A DNA stretch of 25,815 nucleotides from contig CAZUMX010000011.1 of the NCBI GenBank assembly GCA_964622275.1, forward strand, positions 1 through 25,815, written 5' to 3'. Source of the stretch: CAYPEZ01 sp964622275. Its GTDB lineage: Bacteria > Patescibacteriota > Minisyncoccia > Phycocordibacterales > UBA6899. How positions within the stretch are numbered: position 1 is the first letter of the stretch; each line of letters begins with the position of its first letter. Below, one piece after another: positions 1-8,244 of the stretch. The translations under genes were made by a program, and so were the position numbers. The notes beneath the pieces were generated by a model. It had not been told where the DNA came from and ran no database searches. It was given only the letters and a program-made list of their open reading frames with translations.

Positions 1-899
1 GTCTTGTACAAAAGCTCAAAGAAGAAGGTGCAATGGAATACTCTATTGTTGTCTCTGCTCCAGTCTCTTCAAGCGCCGCACTCCAGTTCCTCGCTCCTTA
101 CGCAGGTGCCGCAATCGGAGAATATTTCATGGATGCAGGTCGTGATGCTCTTGTGGTCTACGACGATCTTTCAAAGCACGCTGTTGCTTATCGTCAGGTA
201 TCCCTTCTTCTTCGTCGCCCTCCAGGACGCGAAGCATATCCCGGTGATATTTTTTACCTTCACTCACGTCTTCTTGAACGTGCTGCTCGACTCTCTGATG
301 CGATGAAAGGTGGGTCGCTTACTGCACTGCCAATCATTGAAACCCAAGAGGGCGATGTCTCAGCCTATATTCCAACAAATGTTATTTCTATTACAGACGG
401 ACAAATTTATCTTGAGTCGGACTTGTTTAACAAAGGTGTCCGCCCGGGGGTAAACGTCGGTATCTCAGTCTCTCGAGTGGGTTCAGCTGCTCAGACAAAA
501 GCCATGAAGAAAGTTGCAGGAAAGCTTCGTCTTGAACTTGCACAGTTCCGCGAGCTTGAAGCATTCGCACAGTTTTCTCAAGACCTTGATGCAGATACCA
601 AGAAACGCATCGAAAAAGGACGTCTCATGGTCGAAGTCCTCAAGCAAGACAAGCATGTCCCGATTCCGTTTGAGCGCCAGGTCATTATGATGTACGTTGC
701 TCTTCAAGGATTGATCGAGACACTGAAACCAGGAAAGGTCCAAGAATTCGAGCGAGAATTCATCGGCTTTCTCGACCGCCAACAAAAAGACGTTCTGGAG
801 TCTATCCGCACCTCTCGAGACCTCTCAAAAGAATCTGAAGAGGGGATCAAGTCTGCTGTTACGACATTCAAAAAAGATTTTCCTGGGCTCTTCCAATAA
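1..899 (+). CDS. atpA: F-type ATP synthase subunit alpha, 5'-truncated by the window edge
   Basis: Non-catalytic alpha subunit of the F1 head of ATP synthase, cytoplasmic face of the membrane. The frame is open from the first bases (codons in phase with position 3) and about 299 residues are present. Since alpha is normally about 500 residues, the N-terminal barrel and the Walker A region lie upstream. Visible family motifs include GAMEYSIVV, YDDLSKHAVAYRQ, LLRRPPGREAYPGD, HSRLLERAA and ISVSRVGSAAQ. The last carries the conserved arginine that reaches into the catalytic site of the neighbouring beta subunit. The C-terminal helical part (LRLELAQFRELEAFAQFSQD) is intact. The gamma gene starts 3 nt after the stop, the usual alpha-gamma-beta-epsilon order. 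The internal ATG at 33 is not the start, because clear alpha sequence precedes it. Confidence 0.97.
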   Translation, partial: LVQKLKEEGAMEYSIVVSAPVSSSAALQFLAPYAGAAIGEYFMDAGRDALVVYDDLSKHAVAYRQVSLLLRRPPGREAYPGDIFYLHSRLLERAARLSDAMKGGSLTALPIIETQEGDVSAYIPTNVISITDGQIYLESDLFNKGVRPGVNVGISVSRVGSAAQTKAMKKVAGKLRLELAQFRELEAFAQFSQDLDADTKKRIEKGRLMVEVLKQDKHVPIPFERQVIMMYVALQGLIETLKPGKVQEFEREFIGFLDRQQKDVLESIRTSRDLSKESEEGIKSAVTTFKKDFPGLFQ

Positions 900-902
900 A
901 TC

Positions 903-1823
903 ATGTCTCTCAAATCTGTAAAAGCAAAAATCAAGTCTATAGACAAAACGCGGCAGGTGACGAAAGCTATGGAGGCTGTTTCTGCGGTCAAGATGCGTAA
1001 GGCGCAGCAGTACGCGATATCACTTCGTGGTTACGCACGCTCAGCATTCACGATTCTTCGAGGAGTTTCTCAGTCGCTCGATGCATTGCAGCACCCACTA
1101 CTTCGTGTGACACCTGAGAGAAAGATTGGATTAATCGTCGTGTCTCCAGACAAAGGACTTGCCGGGTCTCTTGTGGCGAATATCTGGAAAAAAACGAGCA
1201 CTTTCCTTATGGACAAAGGTCTCACAACAAAGGACGTTGCGATCTTTGCCGTTGGACGAAAGGCGCATGAATATTTTTCAAAGCGTGGGTTTGAACTCCT
1301 TGCGACATATGACAAGTGGGGAGACATTGCGCAAATGTCTGGGATAGATCCTCTTGCTCAAAAAGCCGAAGAAGCTTTTCTTCGAAAAGACGTTGATGCT
1401 GTCTATATCATCTATACGCAGTTTCATTCGACGCTTAATCAGGAGGTGGTCGTACGGGAACTTTTTCCTATCTCATTTGAGCATGTCGATGAGGTCGTGA
1501 AAGGTATTGTTCCAGAAAAAGGAAAATTTTCGCATCTTACTGAAGAAGAGCCTTCACATATACCGGAGTATACATTTGAACCAGGCCCAAGTGCTGTGCT
1601 AGATGCCATTATCCCTCTTCTTATTCGCATCCAGTTCTTTCATGCGGTGCTTGAGTCCAATGCGTCTGAACATTCTGCACGTAAGATCGCGATAAAGAAT
1701 GCGTCAGCCAACGCAAAAGAATTATCACGCTCCCTGAAGCTCTATTACAATAAAGTTCGCCAAGCAGCGATTACCAGAGAAGTGAGCGAGATTGTCGGAG
1801 GTATGGAATCAATGAAAGAGTAG
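903..1823 (+). CDS. atpG: F-type ATP synthase subunit gamma
   Basis: Central rotor shaft that couples proton flow to catalysis in F1. It has 306 residues, slightly longer than the usual 285-295. The N-terminal helix (MSLKSVKAKIKSIDKTRQVT, then KAMEAVSAVKMRKAQ) and the C-terminal helix (ESNASEHSARKIAIKNAS, then YNKVRQAAITREVSEIVGG) are the two long coiled helices that enter the alpha-beta ring, and both match the family well. The middle Rossmann-like part (GLIVVSPDKGLAGSLVANI) is also recognisable. The ATG lies 3 nt after the alpha stop, so translation is probably coupled. No clear Shine-Dalgarno sequence is visible. Confidence 0.97.
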   Translation: MSLKSVKAKIKSIDKTRQVTKAMEAVSAVKMRKAQQYAISLRGYARSAFTILRGVSQSLDALQHPLLRVTPERKIGLIVVSPDKGLAGSLVANIWKKTSTFLMDKGLTTKDVAIFAVGRKAHEYFSKRGFELLATYDKWGDIAQMSGIDPLAQKAEEAFLRKDVDAVYIIYTQFHSTLNQEVVVRELFPISFEHVDEVVKGIVPEKGKFSHLTEEEPSHIPEYTFEPGPSAVLDAIIPLLIRIQFFHAVLESNASEHSARKIAIKNASANAKELSRSLKLYYNKVRQAAITREVSEIVGGMESMKE

Positions 1824-1865
1824 AATTCCAATATTATTAATCAATCAATAACCCTAACAACTATT

Positions 1866-3272
1866 ATGACCAAGACACACACGACAAAAACAGAGCATGC
1901 AAACGGAGTCATCACTCAAGTGATTGGTGCCGTCGTTGACGTTTCGTTTCCGGGAACGCTCCCTGGGGCTCTCTCAGCACTTGAAGTAAAAACTCAAGAT
2001 GGAGGACGCGTCGTACTTGAGGTTGCGGGTCATATTGGTGAAGGCCAAGTGCGAACCATCGCAATGGCGACGACTGACGGACTGCGACGTGGTGACTCTG
2101 TGGTCGATACGGGGAAGCCTATTCAAGCTCCTGTTGGAACAAATGTCCTTGGGCGTATCATGAACGTCCTTGGTGAGACGATCGACAACGGAGGACCAAT
2201 CAAGGGAGAGCTCAAGACAGCGTCCATTCATCGTGAAGCTCCCGCCTTCAAAGCACAAGCAACAAAAACGGAAATATTTGAAACTGGGATTAAAGCTATC
2301 GACCTCATGACTCCATTTATTAAGGGAGGAAAAGTCGGTCTCTTTGGTGGAGCAGGAGTAGGGAAGACAGTGCTCATTCAAGAACTTATCCGTAATATTG
2401 CTGCGGAACACGGAGGCTATTCTGTGTTTGCGGGTATTGGTGAGCGCACGCGTGAAGGAAACGATCTCTATCATGAAATGAAAGACTCCGGAGTTCTTGA
2501 TAAGACAGCTCTTGTCTTTGGACAAATGAACGAAGTCCCAGGTGCGCGCGCACGCATTGCGCTGACGGGGCTTACAATGGCCGAACACTTTCGAGATGAG
2601 ATGAATAAAGACGTCCTTCTTTTCATGGATAACATTTTCCGCTTCACCCAAGCAGGCTCTGAGGTGTCGGCACTCCTCGGTCGTGTCCCTTCTGCGGTGG
2701 GGTATCAGCCGACTCTTGCTGAAGAGATGGGTAAGCTCCAAGAGCGCATTACGTCGACCACGAAGGGCTCCATTACGTCTGTCCAAGCTGTCTATGTGCC
2801 TGCTGACGACCTGACAGATCCTGCACCGGCGACGACGTTCTCTCACCTTGACGCAACTGTCGTTCTTTCTCGCCCCCTCGCATCTCTTGGTATTTATCCT
2901 GCGATTGACCCACTTGAATCTTCATCACAGGCACTCGATCCAGCAATTGTTGGCGAAGAGCACTATCGTATTGCGACAGAGACAAAGCAGGTTCTCCAGC
3001 GATACAAGGACCTCCAAGACATCATTGCGATTCTCGGTATCGAAGAACTCTCTGACGACGATAAGACGCTTGTGTATCGTGCGCGCAAGATTCAAAAATT
3101 CCTTTCGCAACCTTTCTTCGTCGGAGCATCATTCACCGGTGTTGAAGGGAAGTACGTCTCGCTCAAAGACACTGTGCGTTCTCTTGGGGAAATTCTCGCT
3201 GGTAAACACGATGACAAACAGGAGCAAGACTTCTACATGAAGGGTTCTATTGACGAAATAATGAAAAATTAA
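1866..3272 (+). CDS. atpD: F-type ATP synthase subunit beta (catalytic)
   Basis: Catalytic nucleotide-binding subunit of F1, which makes ATP from ADP and phosphate. Its 468 residues are the normal length. N-terminal beta-barrel (NGVITQVIGAVVDVSF), Walker A GGAGVGKT, the GERTREGNDLYHEM segment with the catalytic glutamate region, Walker B-like VLLFMDNIFRFTQAG, LLGRVPSAVGYQPTLAEEMG, and the DELSEED-type loop, here EELSDDDK. All key motifs are intact. A 42-nt AT-rich gap separates it from gamma, with no obvious Shine-Dalgarno sequence before the ATG. The stop overlaps the epsilon start by one base (TAATG). Confidence 0.98.
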   Translation: MTKTHTTKTEHANGVITQVIGAVVDVSFPGTLPGALSALEVKTQDGGRVVLEVAGHIGEGQVRTIAMATTDGLRRGDSVVDTGKPIQAPVGTNVLGRIMNVLGETIDNGGPIKGELKTASIHREAPAFKAQATKTEIFETGIKAIDLMTPFIKGGKVGLFGGAGVGKTVLIQELIRNIAAEHGGYSVFAGIGERTREGNDLYHEMKDSGVLDKTALVFGQMNEVPGARARIALTGLTMAEHFRDEMNKDVLLFMDNIFRFTQAGSEVSALLGRVPSAVGYQPTLAEEMGKLQERITSTTKGSITSVQAVYVPADDLTDPAPATTFSHLDATVVLSRPLASLGIYPAIDPLESSSQALDPAIVGEEHYRIATETKQVLQRYKDLQDIIAILGIEELSDDDKTLVYRARKIQKFLSQPFFVGASFTGVEGKYVSLKDTVRSLGEILAGKHDDKQEQDFYMKGSIDEIMKN

Positions 3273-3499
3273 TGCGCGTCATTATCTCACAAATCGATAA
3301 AGTGCTTTTCGATGGAGTGGCAAAGGAACTCCTCGTTCCTGGCGTGGACGGGGATATGACCATCCTCCCGCACCATTCTCCTCTCGTTACAACACTTCGA
3401 GCAGGGAAGATTACTGTGCGTGGTGAGTCTGCAGGGTCCTGGGATATTGCCAAGGGTATCCTCGAGGTCTCAAACAACAAAGCAACCATTTTGTTATAA
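3272..3499 (+). CDS. atpC: F-type ATP synthase subunit epsilon, N-terminal domain only
   Basis: Rotor subunit that sits at the foot of gamma and contacts the c-ring. Only 75 residues are encoded, against about 130-140 in most bacteria. What is present is the N-terminal beta-sandwich: it starts at strand MRVIISQIDKVLFDG, continues through VPGVDGDMTILPHHSPLVT and ends at KGILEVSNNKATILL, where the sandwich normally finishes. The C-terminal two-helix domain that brakes ATP hydrolysis in many bacteria is absent. The start codon overlaps the beta stop (TAATG). The stop is a clean TAA and I see no continuation of the helical domain in another frame downstream, so this looks like a true short form. 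Confidence 0.93.
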   Translation: MRVIISQIDKVLFDGVAKELLVPGVDGDMTILPHHSPLVTTLRAGKITVRGESAGSWDIAKGILEVSNNKATILL

Positions 3500-3502
3500 A
3501 AT

Positions 3503-3516
3503 GGCTCTGTAGAGCC
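3503..3516 (+). terminator. weak hairpin after the ATP synthase operon
   Basis: GGCTC-TGTA-GAGCC forms a 5-bp stem with a 4-nt loop three bases after the epsilon stop. No T-tract follows, so it is not a convincing intrinsic terminator. It is listed because it is the only hairpin at the operon end. Confidence 0.25.
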
Positions 3517-3574
3517 GTGCATTAAACATGATGGAAATCATTACTATAGCGCAGGGGCAGTTGGTGTTAAATAT

Positions 3575-3602
3575 TTGACAAAATTCAAAATTAGAGTAGA
3601 TT
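3575..3602 (+). promoter_or_regulatory. sigma70-like promoter for the 605-aa surface protein
   Basis: Perfect -35 box TTGACA at 3575-3580, a 16-nt spacer, and TAGATT at 3597-3602 (4 of 6 matches to TATAAT). It lies 100 nt upstream of the start at 3702, in the AT-rich gap after the ATP synthase operon, and would make the surface-protein gene its own unit. This is by pattern only. Confidence 0.5.
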
Positions 3603-3701
3603 ATTTTTTAGAAGTTTAGCAGTCGCTATCGGCACATCTATTATGCCTAGCACAAATACGACTGCATTTTAGACGAATTAAAAAACTTTCTAATCAGCGA
3701 T

Positions 3702-5519
3702 ATGAAAAATATTGCCCATTTTTTTACTGTGTTCACTTTCCTCATATTTGGGGTCTTTGGTGTGGTTGCTACTTCTTCAGCAACAGAAGTCGAAACTCCA
3801 GAAATAGATACAGTGAATGTTATATTAACAAAAATTGAATGTGCCAATGAAGCAAATCTTCCAAATCTCGCTCTTATGAGTACAGAGGTGGATTCAGAAA
3901 CAGTGATTGAGTTTCTTACAGTTCACCCGAACTGTCATCGGGTTTCTGGGTGGAAATTTCAATATGACACAACAGGAGCTACAAATCCGGGAGACAATAT
4001 TATTGGAGAAGCAGGAGATCCTTGGATGACGACAATGTCTACCGACGCAAATGGTGAGGTGTCGTTTAATGTTCCAATTGATGGTGTTGCCGAAATCCGA
4101 GTTCGTGAAGTCATGCAACCAGGGTACATTGGTTTTACATACGGTGATGCAAACGACAACTCGATTGGATATACCGCAGAGCTTTATTGCGGCTCTGATG
4201 TCACAAACTTTGATAACTATGATGCAATTTCGGCACCAGTCGCAGGAGAGACATACCACTGTGTCGCTTGGAATGCTCCAATTCGCACATATCCTGCGTT
4301 CTGTGGTAATGGAATTATCGATCAGTCATGGGAAGCATGTGATGGATCCGATGGTTGTACGCAGCAATGTCAGACTGCAGCACCGCTATGTACCGAGAAC
4401 ATTTTCGCACGACTCGTTGTCACGAATACCGAAAATTTTGGATACGGCGATGTCACAGATGTTGTCTATGTTGGAGGGACTGCACAACCAGACTTTGCTT
4501 GGTTCCCAGTTAAACTTGGCGGAGTCACAGTTACAGATCTATCAATCGATACATTTAGCAACGTTGCTGGGCTTGCGGTGGAGCGATCGTTAGAAGGCAT
4601 TCGAGTTCGACTTCACGGAGGTCATGATGATGGGAGCCGCGAACACTCTGAGGGGTATATCGAATTTTCAAATGGTACGACTATTTCTTCTCAAGCTGGC
4701 GAACTGGGATCAAATGCACCAGAAAACCCCCAAGATAGCATTATGGAGGTCGCTCCACAACAAGATGAGATCTGGGTAAGTGGAAGCCAGTCACACTACT
4801 GGTTCACGGTAACGACAGAGAATGACGGATTTGTGACGGCGTATCAAGGTCCCATGTGTGAATCAGAAGAAGATTCAGACCTCTGTTCAAACATTGAAGG
4901 AATTCAAGCGATCGTTCCAGAGGGCATGGTGGTTTTAGATAGTATCTGTACTACCGCCAGTGGCAATGGAGGAAACGGAGGTGGAGTAGGGGGCGCATAC
5001 GCACCCGCTTGTGCAGATGGTTCCGACAATGATAATGATGGAAAAGCGGATTATCCTGCTGATCCTGGCTGCTCAAGCTCCTCTGATGGAGATGAGTCAG
5101 AAGATGGTGTGCAACCAGTAAGCGGTGGAGGAAATGGACTTGGAACTTCAACAGGAGAAGTGTTAGGAGCAGCAACAGGAGAACCAGTGCTTCCTCCGTC
5201 ATGCCAAGCATATATTAATGAGTATATGAAGTTTGGTCGTAAGAACAATCCTGAAGAAGTAAAAAAATTGCAACAATTCCTGAATGATACACTAGGACTG
5301 AATATTCCTGTAACTGGTTATTTTGGGACAATAACTCGTGATGCAGTTAAAAATTTTCAGAAATCACAACATAAAGAGATCCTCCAACCTTGGCTCGACG
5401 CTGGGTGGAAAGGGAAAGATCTTGAGAATGGTACGGGATACGTCTTTAAGACAACAAAGCGCTGGATCAATCTCATGAAATGTCAGTCGCTTGAGATACC
5501 TCTGCCAGATTTACGGTAA
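3702..5519 (+). CDS. secreted surface protein with SpaA-like fold, Cys-rich repeat and C-terminal peptidoglycan-binding domain
   Basis: 605 residues. An N-terminal signal peptide (MKNIAHFFTVFTFLIFGVFG, then VVATSSATE) is followed by a region at about 38-195 that resembles prealbumin/SpaA-like surface domains (NVILTKIECANEANLPNL and later REVMQPGYIGFTYG). Residues about 205-228 (CGNGIIDQSWEACDG plus two more Cys) match the DUF4215 Cys-rich repeat. About 440-470 holds the Asp-rich motif ADGSDNDNDGKADYPADPGC, plausibly calcium-binding. STGEVLGAAT follows at 483-492. The C-terminus carries a PG_binding_1-type domain (EVKKLQQFLND, PVTGYFGTITRDAVKNFQ). It is probably exported and held on the cell wall; the molecular function is unknown. 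The start was chosen because the signal peptide begins right there. A promoter lies upstream and a strong terminator downstream, so it is probably monocistronic. Confidence 0.88.
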   Translation: MKNIAHFFTVFTFLIFGVFGVVATSSATEVETPEIDTVNVILTKIECANEANLPNLALMSTEVDSETVIEFLTVHPNCHRVSGWKFQYDTTGATNPGDNIIGEAGDPWMTTMSTDANGEVSFNVPIDGVAEIRVREVMQPGYIGFTYGDANDNSIGYTAELYCGSDVTNFDNYDAISAPVAGETYHCVAWNAPIRTYPAFCGNGIIDQSWEACDGSDGCTQQCQTAAPLCTENIFARLVVTNTENFGYGDVTDVVYVGGTAQPDFAWFPVKLGGVTVTDLSIDTFSNVAGLAVERSLEGIRVRLHGGHDDGSREHSEGYIEFSNGTTISSQAGELGSNAPENPQDSIMEVAPQQDEIWVSGSQSHYWFTVTTENDGFVTAYQGPMCESEEDSDLCSNIEGIQAIVPEGMVVLDSICTTASGNGGNGGGVGGAYAPACADGSDNDNDGKADYPADPGCSSSSDGDESEDGVQPVSGGGNGLGTSTGEVLGAATGEPVLPPSCQAYINEYMKFGRKNNPEEVKKLQQFLNDTLGLNIPVTGYFGTITRDAVKNFQKSQHKEILQPWLDAGWKGKDLENGTGYVFKTTKRWINLMKCQSLEIPLPDLR

Positions 5520-5538
5520 AAAGAATAAGAATAAATAA

Positions 5539-5565
5539 AAACACCGACCCCGAAGGTCGGTGTTT
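5539..5565. terminator. bidirectional intrinsic terminator between convergent genes
   Basis: An 11-bp perfect stem (AAACACCGACC at 5539-5549 with GGTCGGTGTTT at 5555-5565) and a CCGAA loop. Read on the minus strand it is followed by a T-rich run (from the A-rich stretch 5528-5541) and lies 3 bases beyond the yvcK stop. Read on the plus strand it lies 19 bases after the surface-protein stop with a weaker T-tail. It serves both convergent genes. Confidence 0.88.
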
Positions 5566-5568
5566 ACT

Positions 5569-6567
5569 TTACGCAAAAGCAATTTCGGTAGCTCTCTTCC
5601 TTGTTCTTTTAAATATTTCTGGATAGAGGTCTGTAAACGCATCAGCAATGAGATCTGGATCATGACGGACGACGATCCCTTCTGATAGAAGGGGAACCCT
5701 ATAAACACGAGAACGATATGGGTTATCTTCCGGAACATAAATCCATTCTGACTGCTCTTTGTGATAACGGTCGAGGATCACTTTTTCTGGCGTAGTTGAG
5801 TTCACCAAGATGTCATGACCCACATCAGCCCCAATATAGGTTGCTAATGATGTCATGAAATCTTCAAGATGATACCCGTGTGTCTCGCCCCATTTGCTCA
5901 TGATGTTGAGCATGAAGATTTTCCTTGCGGACGATCGACGAAGCGCAGTCATTATCCCTTTTGGAAGAAGTGCTGCGACAAGAGAAGTATAAAAATCTCC
6001 TGGGGAGAAGATGATTACATCCGCAGTCTCAATCGCATGGATAAAGCTTGGATTCGCCATCACCTCCGGCTCAAGCCAAAGGTCAACGATACGTTTTCTT
6101 CCATCATGCTTCGGGATATCTATATTGGTTTCGCCTTGAATGACACTCCCATCATCGAGTCGTGCAAAGAGATGTGCATTCTCGAGGGTCGTTGGGATTC
6201 CCGTTCCGTTCTCCATGCCGAGCCAAGCATCAGTCGCTTCGATTGTTGAACGAAAACATCGATCGAAGTGATGAAATCGTTTTGAGAAGATAACGTTTCT
6301 TACTTTGTGAACATCTCCATTATAGGAGATCTTCTTCTCAAAATGACGCGTCACTGCTCGGCGTGTGCATAGGGGGACTATTGCTCGCGCATAGTCTCCA
6401 AACGAAGGAGAACCATCACGTTGACGAAATTTCCCAGCGTCACCACCATTATCTGTGACAGTAACACCTGCCTGTAAGTACACCTCAAAGGGTGATAGCC
6501 CCCTGATTACGGTAGGGAGCCCTGTTCCACCACCAATAGCGAGAACCTTTGGGATTCGCGTATTCAT
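5569..6567 (-). CDS. yvcK: YvcK/CofD-like protein (gluconeogenesis factor family)
   Basis: 332 residues. The N-terminal nucleotide-sugar-binding Rossmann-like motif is IGGGTGLPTVIRGL (about residues 12-25), followed by VTVTDNGGDAGKFRQ and SFGDYARAIVPL, the positions where YvcK has its TVxDDGGSSGRLR and PPGDIRN motifs. Later ADVIIFSPGDFYTSLVAALL and FMLNIMSKWGETHGY match the family's GPGSLYTSI and NxMTQPGET signatures. Known YvcK proteins bind UDP-sugars and link central carbon status to cell-wall synthesis and cell shape. The Asn-Gly-Gly in place of Asp-Asp-Gly-Gly-Ser makes this a divergent member. The ATG is preceded by GAGGAA with a 5-nt spacer (6573-6578), one of few good Shine-Dalgarno sequences here. 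Its own promoter lies at 6620-6647 and a terminator sits directly after it. Confidence 0.85.
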   Translation of the reverse strand: MNTRIPKVLAIGGGTGLPTVIRGLSPFEVYLQAGVTVTDNGGDAGKFRQRDGSPSFGDYARAIVPLCTRRAVTRHFEKKISYNGDVHKVRNVIFSKRFHHFDRCFRSTIEATDAWLGMENGTGIPTTLENAHLFARLDDGSVIQGETNIDIPKHDGRKRIVDLWLEPEVMANPSFIHAIETADVIIFSPGDFYTSLVAALLPKGIMTALRRSSARKIFMLNIMSKWGETHGYHLEDFMTSLATYIGADVGHDILVNSTTPEKVILDRYHKEQSEWIYVPEDNPYRSRVYRVPLLSEGIVVRHDPDLIADAFTDLYPEIFKRTRKRATEIAFA

Positions 6568-6619
6568 TGATATTCCTCATCTGAAATAGATATTCTGTTG
6601 TGAACTATGGTCTTTTCAC

Positions 6620-6647
6620 ATCCTATATGGATTTGGGCCCTTGTCAA
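6620..6647 (-). promoter_or_regulatory. promoter for yvcK
   Basis: On the minus strand a perfect TTGACA (6642-6647) is separated by 16 nt from TAGGAT (6620-6625, 4 of 6). The predicted transcript would have a leader of about 45 nt carrying the GAGGAA ribosome site. It is back-to-back with the plus-strand promoter at 6667, with only 19 bases between the two -35 boxes. Confidence 0.6.
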
Positions 6648-6666
6648 CTGTGGATATTTGTGGTGA

Positions 6667-6695
6667 TTGACTAATTTAGTATTTGGTGATATATT
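6667..6695 (+). promoter_or_regulatory. strong promoter for the glycosyltransferase gene
   Basis: TTGACT (6667-6672, 5 of 6), exactly 17 nt, then TATATT (6690-6695, 5 of 6). Initiation near 6702 leaves a leader of about 80 nt before the ATG at 6781. The TTG inside this -35 box opens a longer frame in phase with the glycosyltransferase, but as promoter DNA it is not a credible start codon. Confidence 0.7.
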
Positions 6696-6780
6696 TTATG
6701 GGCGTTCTTCTCATGAAATAAAATGTGTTACTCAGCGAGCAAGCTGGGCGCTTTTTGTTTATGGGAGACCGTATCTCGAT

Positions 6781-7797
6781 ATGCGGATAAGTATCGTCAT
6801 ACCCTGCCACAATGAAGAAAAATCCATCCGCGCTTGCGTGGAGTCTTGCCTTGCGCAGTCCCGCAAGGCTGACCAAATACTTGTAATCAACGACGGTTCT
6901 ACAGACCGTAGTGGTGAAATACTCGCGTCTTTCGGTGATGCTATTGAAGTCCTTACAATACCAAAAGCAACGGGGAACAAGAGTAGAGCCCAAGAAAGGG
7001 GACTTCCTCATGTTAGAGGTGAGGTATTTATTGCTACAGATGGAGATACAAAACTCAACTCATTATTTGTTGAAACGGTCGAGCGAGAATTTCAAAATCC
7101 AAATGTCTATGCGATGAGTGGTATGGTAAAAAGTCTTCCGTACAACTGGCTTACAGCGTGCCGGGCATTTGAGTACTCCATAAGTCATAATTTCCATAAA
7201 CTCGCACAAAGTTATTTAAATTTCATCTTCGTTATTTCCGGTGCTGCTGGAGCATTCCGTACTGATACTTTTCGAAAGCATCTCCGCTTTGATCACGATA
7301 CTATTACCGAAGATCTAGATTTTACATACAAGCTTCATCGCATGGGCCTCCGAATTTCATACAACCGTAATGCTATTTCGTATACGCAAGATCCAGCAAA
7401 GTTAGGACAGTACATCAATCAGATGCGTCGATGGTATGGAGGAGGGTGGCAATGTTTTAAAAAGCATTACCGCGAGGTTATGCAAAAACCATTAAGAGCA
7501 CTAGAACTCTCACTTATATATATTGAAGGAATTTTTTTCTCAATACTCATGTTTGTGATGCCGTTCATTAATGTGTATTTCTGGGGTATTTTTTGGGCTG
7601 GGGCTACGATCGCAAATCTTATCTTGGCGCTCTACGCTTCTGTAAAAGAGAAACGTGCTGATATGTTGTATGTTCCATTCATTTTTCCTGTAATTCTCCA
7701 TGTGAACGCGTGGGTATTTTTGGAACAAGGCTTTAAGGAAATCGTTCTAGGAAAAACCAATCTTGTTTGGTTTAAACCTGAACGAGTAAATATTTAA
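6781..7797 (+). CDS. processive family-2 glycosyltransferase, membrane-bound polysaccharide synthase
   Basis: 338 residues from ATG 6781, which begins directly at the first strand of the GT-A fold (MRISIVIPCHNEEKS). It shows the full set of processive GT2 landmarks: D38 in VINDGSTD, DGD at 87-89 (DxD, UDP/metal binding), TED at 176-178 (catalytic base region) and Q214-M-R-R-W218 (QxxRW). These are shared by cellulose, hyaluronan, chitin and poly-N-acetylglucosamine synthases. Three hydrophobic stretches follow (about 241-265, 266-287, 295-313), presumably the membrane pore part; there is no N-terminal membrane helix. The likely role is making and exporting a beta-linked polymer from UDP-sugar. 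The deacetylase genes downstream fit an N-acetylhexosamine polymer such as poly-GlcNAc, but the substrate cannot be read from sequence. A good promoter lies upstream; the next gene starts 3 nt after the stop. Confidence 0.85.
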   Translation: MRISIVIPCHNEEKSIRACVESCLAQSRKADQILVINDGSTDRSGEILASFGDAIEVLTIPKATGNKSRAQERGLPHVRGEVFIATDGDTKLNSLFVETVEREFQNPNVYAMSGMVKSLPYNWLTACRAFEYSISHNFHKLAQSYLNFIFVISGAAGAFRTDTFRKHLRFDHDTITEDLDFTYKLHRMGLRISYNRNAISYTQDPAKLGQYINQMRRWYGGGWQCFKKHYREVMQKPLRALELSLIYIEGIFFSILMFVMPFINVYFWGIFWAGATIANLILALYASVKEKRADMLYVPFIFPVILHVNAWVFLEQGFKEIVLGKTNLVWFKPERVNI

Positions 7798-7800
7798 GTT

Positions 7801-8172
7801 ATGATGCCACCCACAGGTCTTACATTGTTTGTGCATGGTTCAGTCATCTTTCTTAAGGCGGTTTCTCGACGCTTCAAATTACCATTTTGTGAAAATTCAT
7901 ACTCTCCGGAACCTAGTCAGCGTCACCGCATCGTCTCAATGGTGATTGTATTGTTAATTTTTTTATACGTGGTAGTTCTCATCGCAGGGTTTGTATTTTT
8001 GGCAATGAAAGATGACCATGCAACCTGGCGTTTCGTCGTATTTGGAATTACTGAGTTAAAGGAACATGCTTCTGCCACGATTCAAAAAGAAACACAGTCT
8101 CCAGCACCGTCTCGTGAAATTTCTCCTCCAACAACCCCATTCACTTATTTAACTGAACCACCGAATATATGA
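7801..8172 (+). CDS. small membrane protein of unknown function next to the polysaccharide synthase
   Basis: 123 residues, not recognised. It has a moderately hydrophobic N-terminus (GLTLFVHGSVIFLKAV), then a basic stretch, one clear transmembrane helix at about 46-68 (VSMVIVLLIFLYVVVLIAGF), and a polar Pro/Thr-rich tail of about 55 residues. It starts 3 nt after the glycosyltransferase stop, so it is almost certainly co-translated. Position and topology recall small partners of polysaccharide synthases (for example PgaD in poly-GlcNAc systems), but no sequence motif supports that identity. Two adjacent ATG codons open the frame. Confidence 0.6.
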   Translation: MMPPTGLTLFVHGSVIFLKAVSRRFKLPFCENSYSPEPSQRHRIVSMVIVLLIFLYVVVLIAGFVFLAMKDDHATWRFVVFGITELKEHASATIQKETQSPAPSREISPPTTPFTYLTEPPNI

Positions 8173-8244
8173 AAAGTTGCAACAGTAAAAAATTATCTCT
8201 TTCTTCATCCATTTAATTACTTCACACGCATTAACTAAAATATT

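Noticed and set aside
1974..2846. Long open frame on the minus strand inside the beta subunit gene
   Set aside because: It is the shadow of a strongly conserved gene, and the translation has no recognisable features.
6667..6780. Upstream extension of the glycosyltransferase from a TTG codon
   Set aside because: The TTG is part of a 5-of-6 -35 box with a -10 box 17 bases on. The added 38 residues are not glycosyltransferase-like, and the GT-A fold begins right at ATG 6781.
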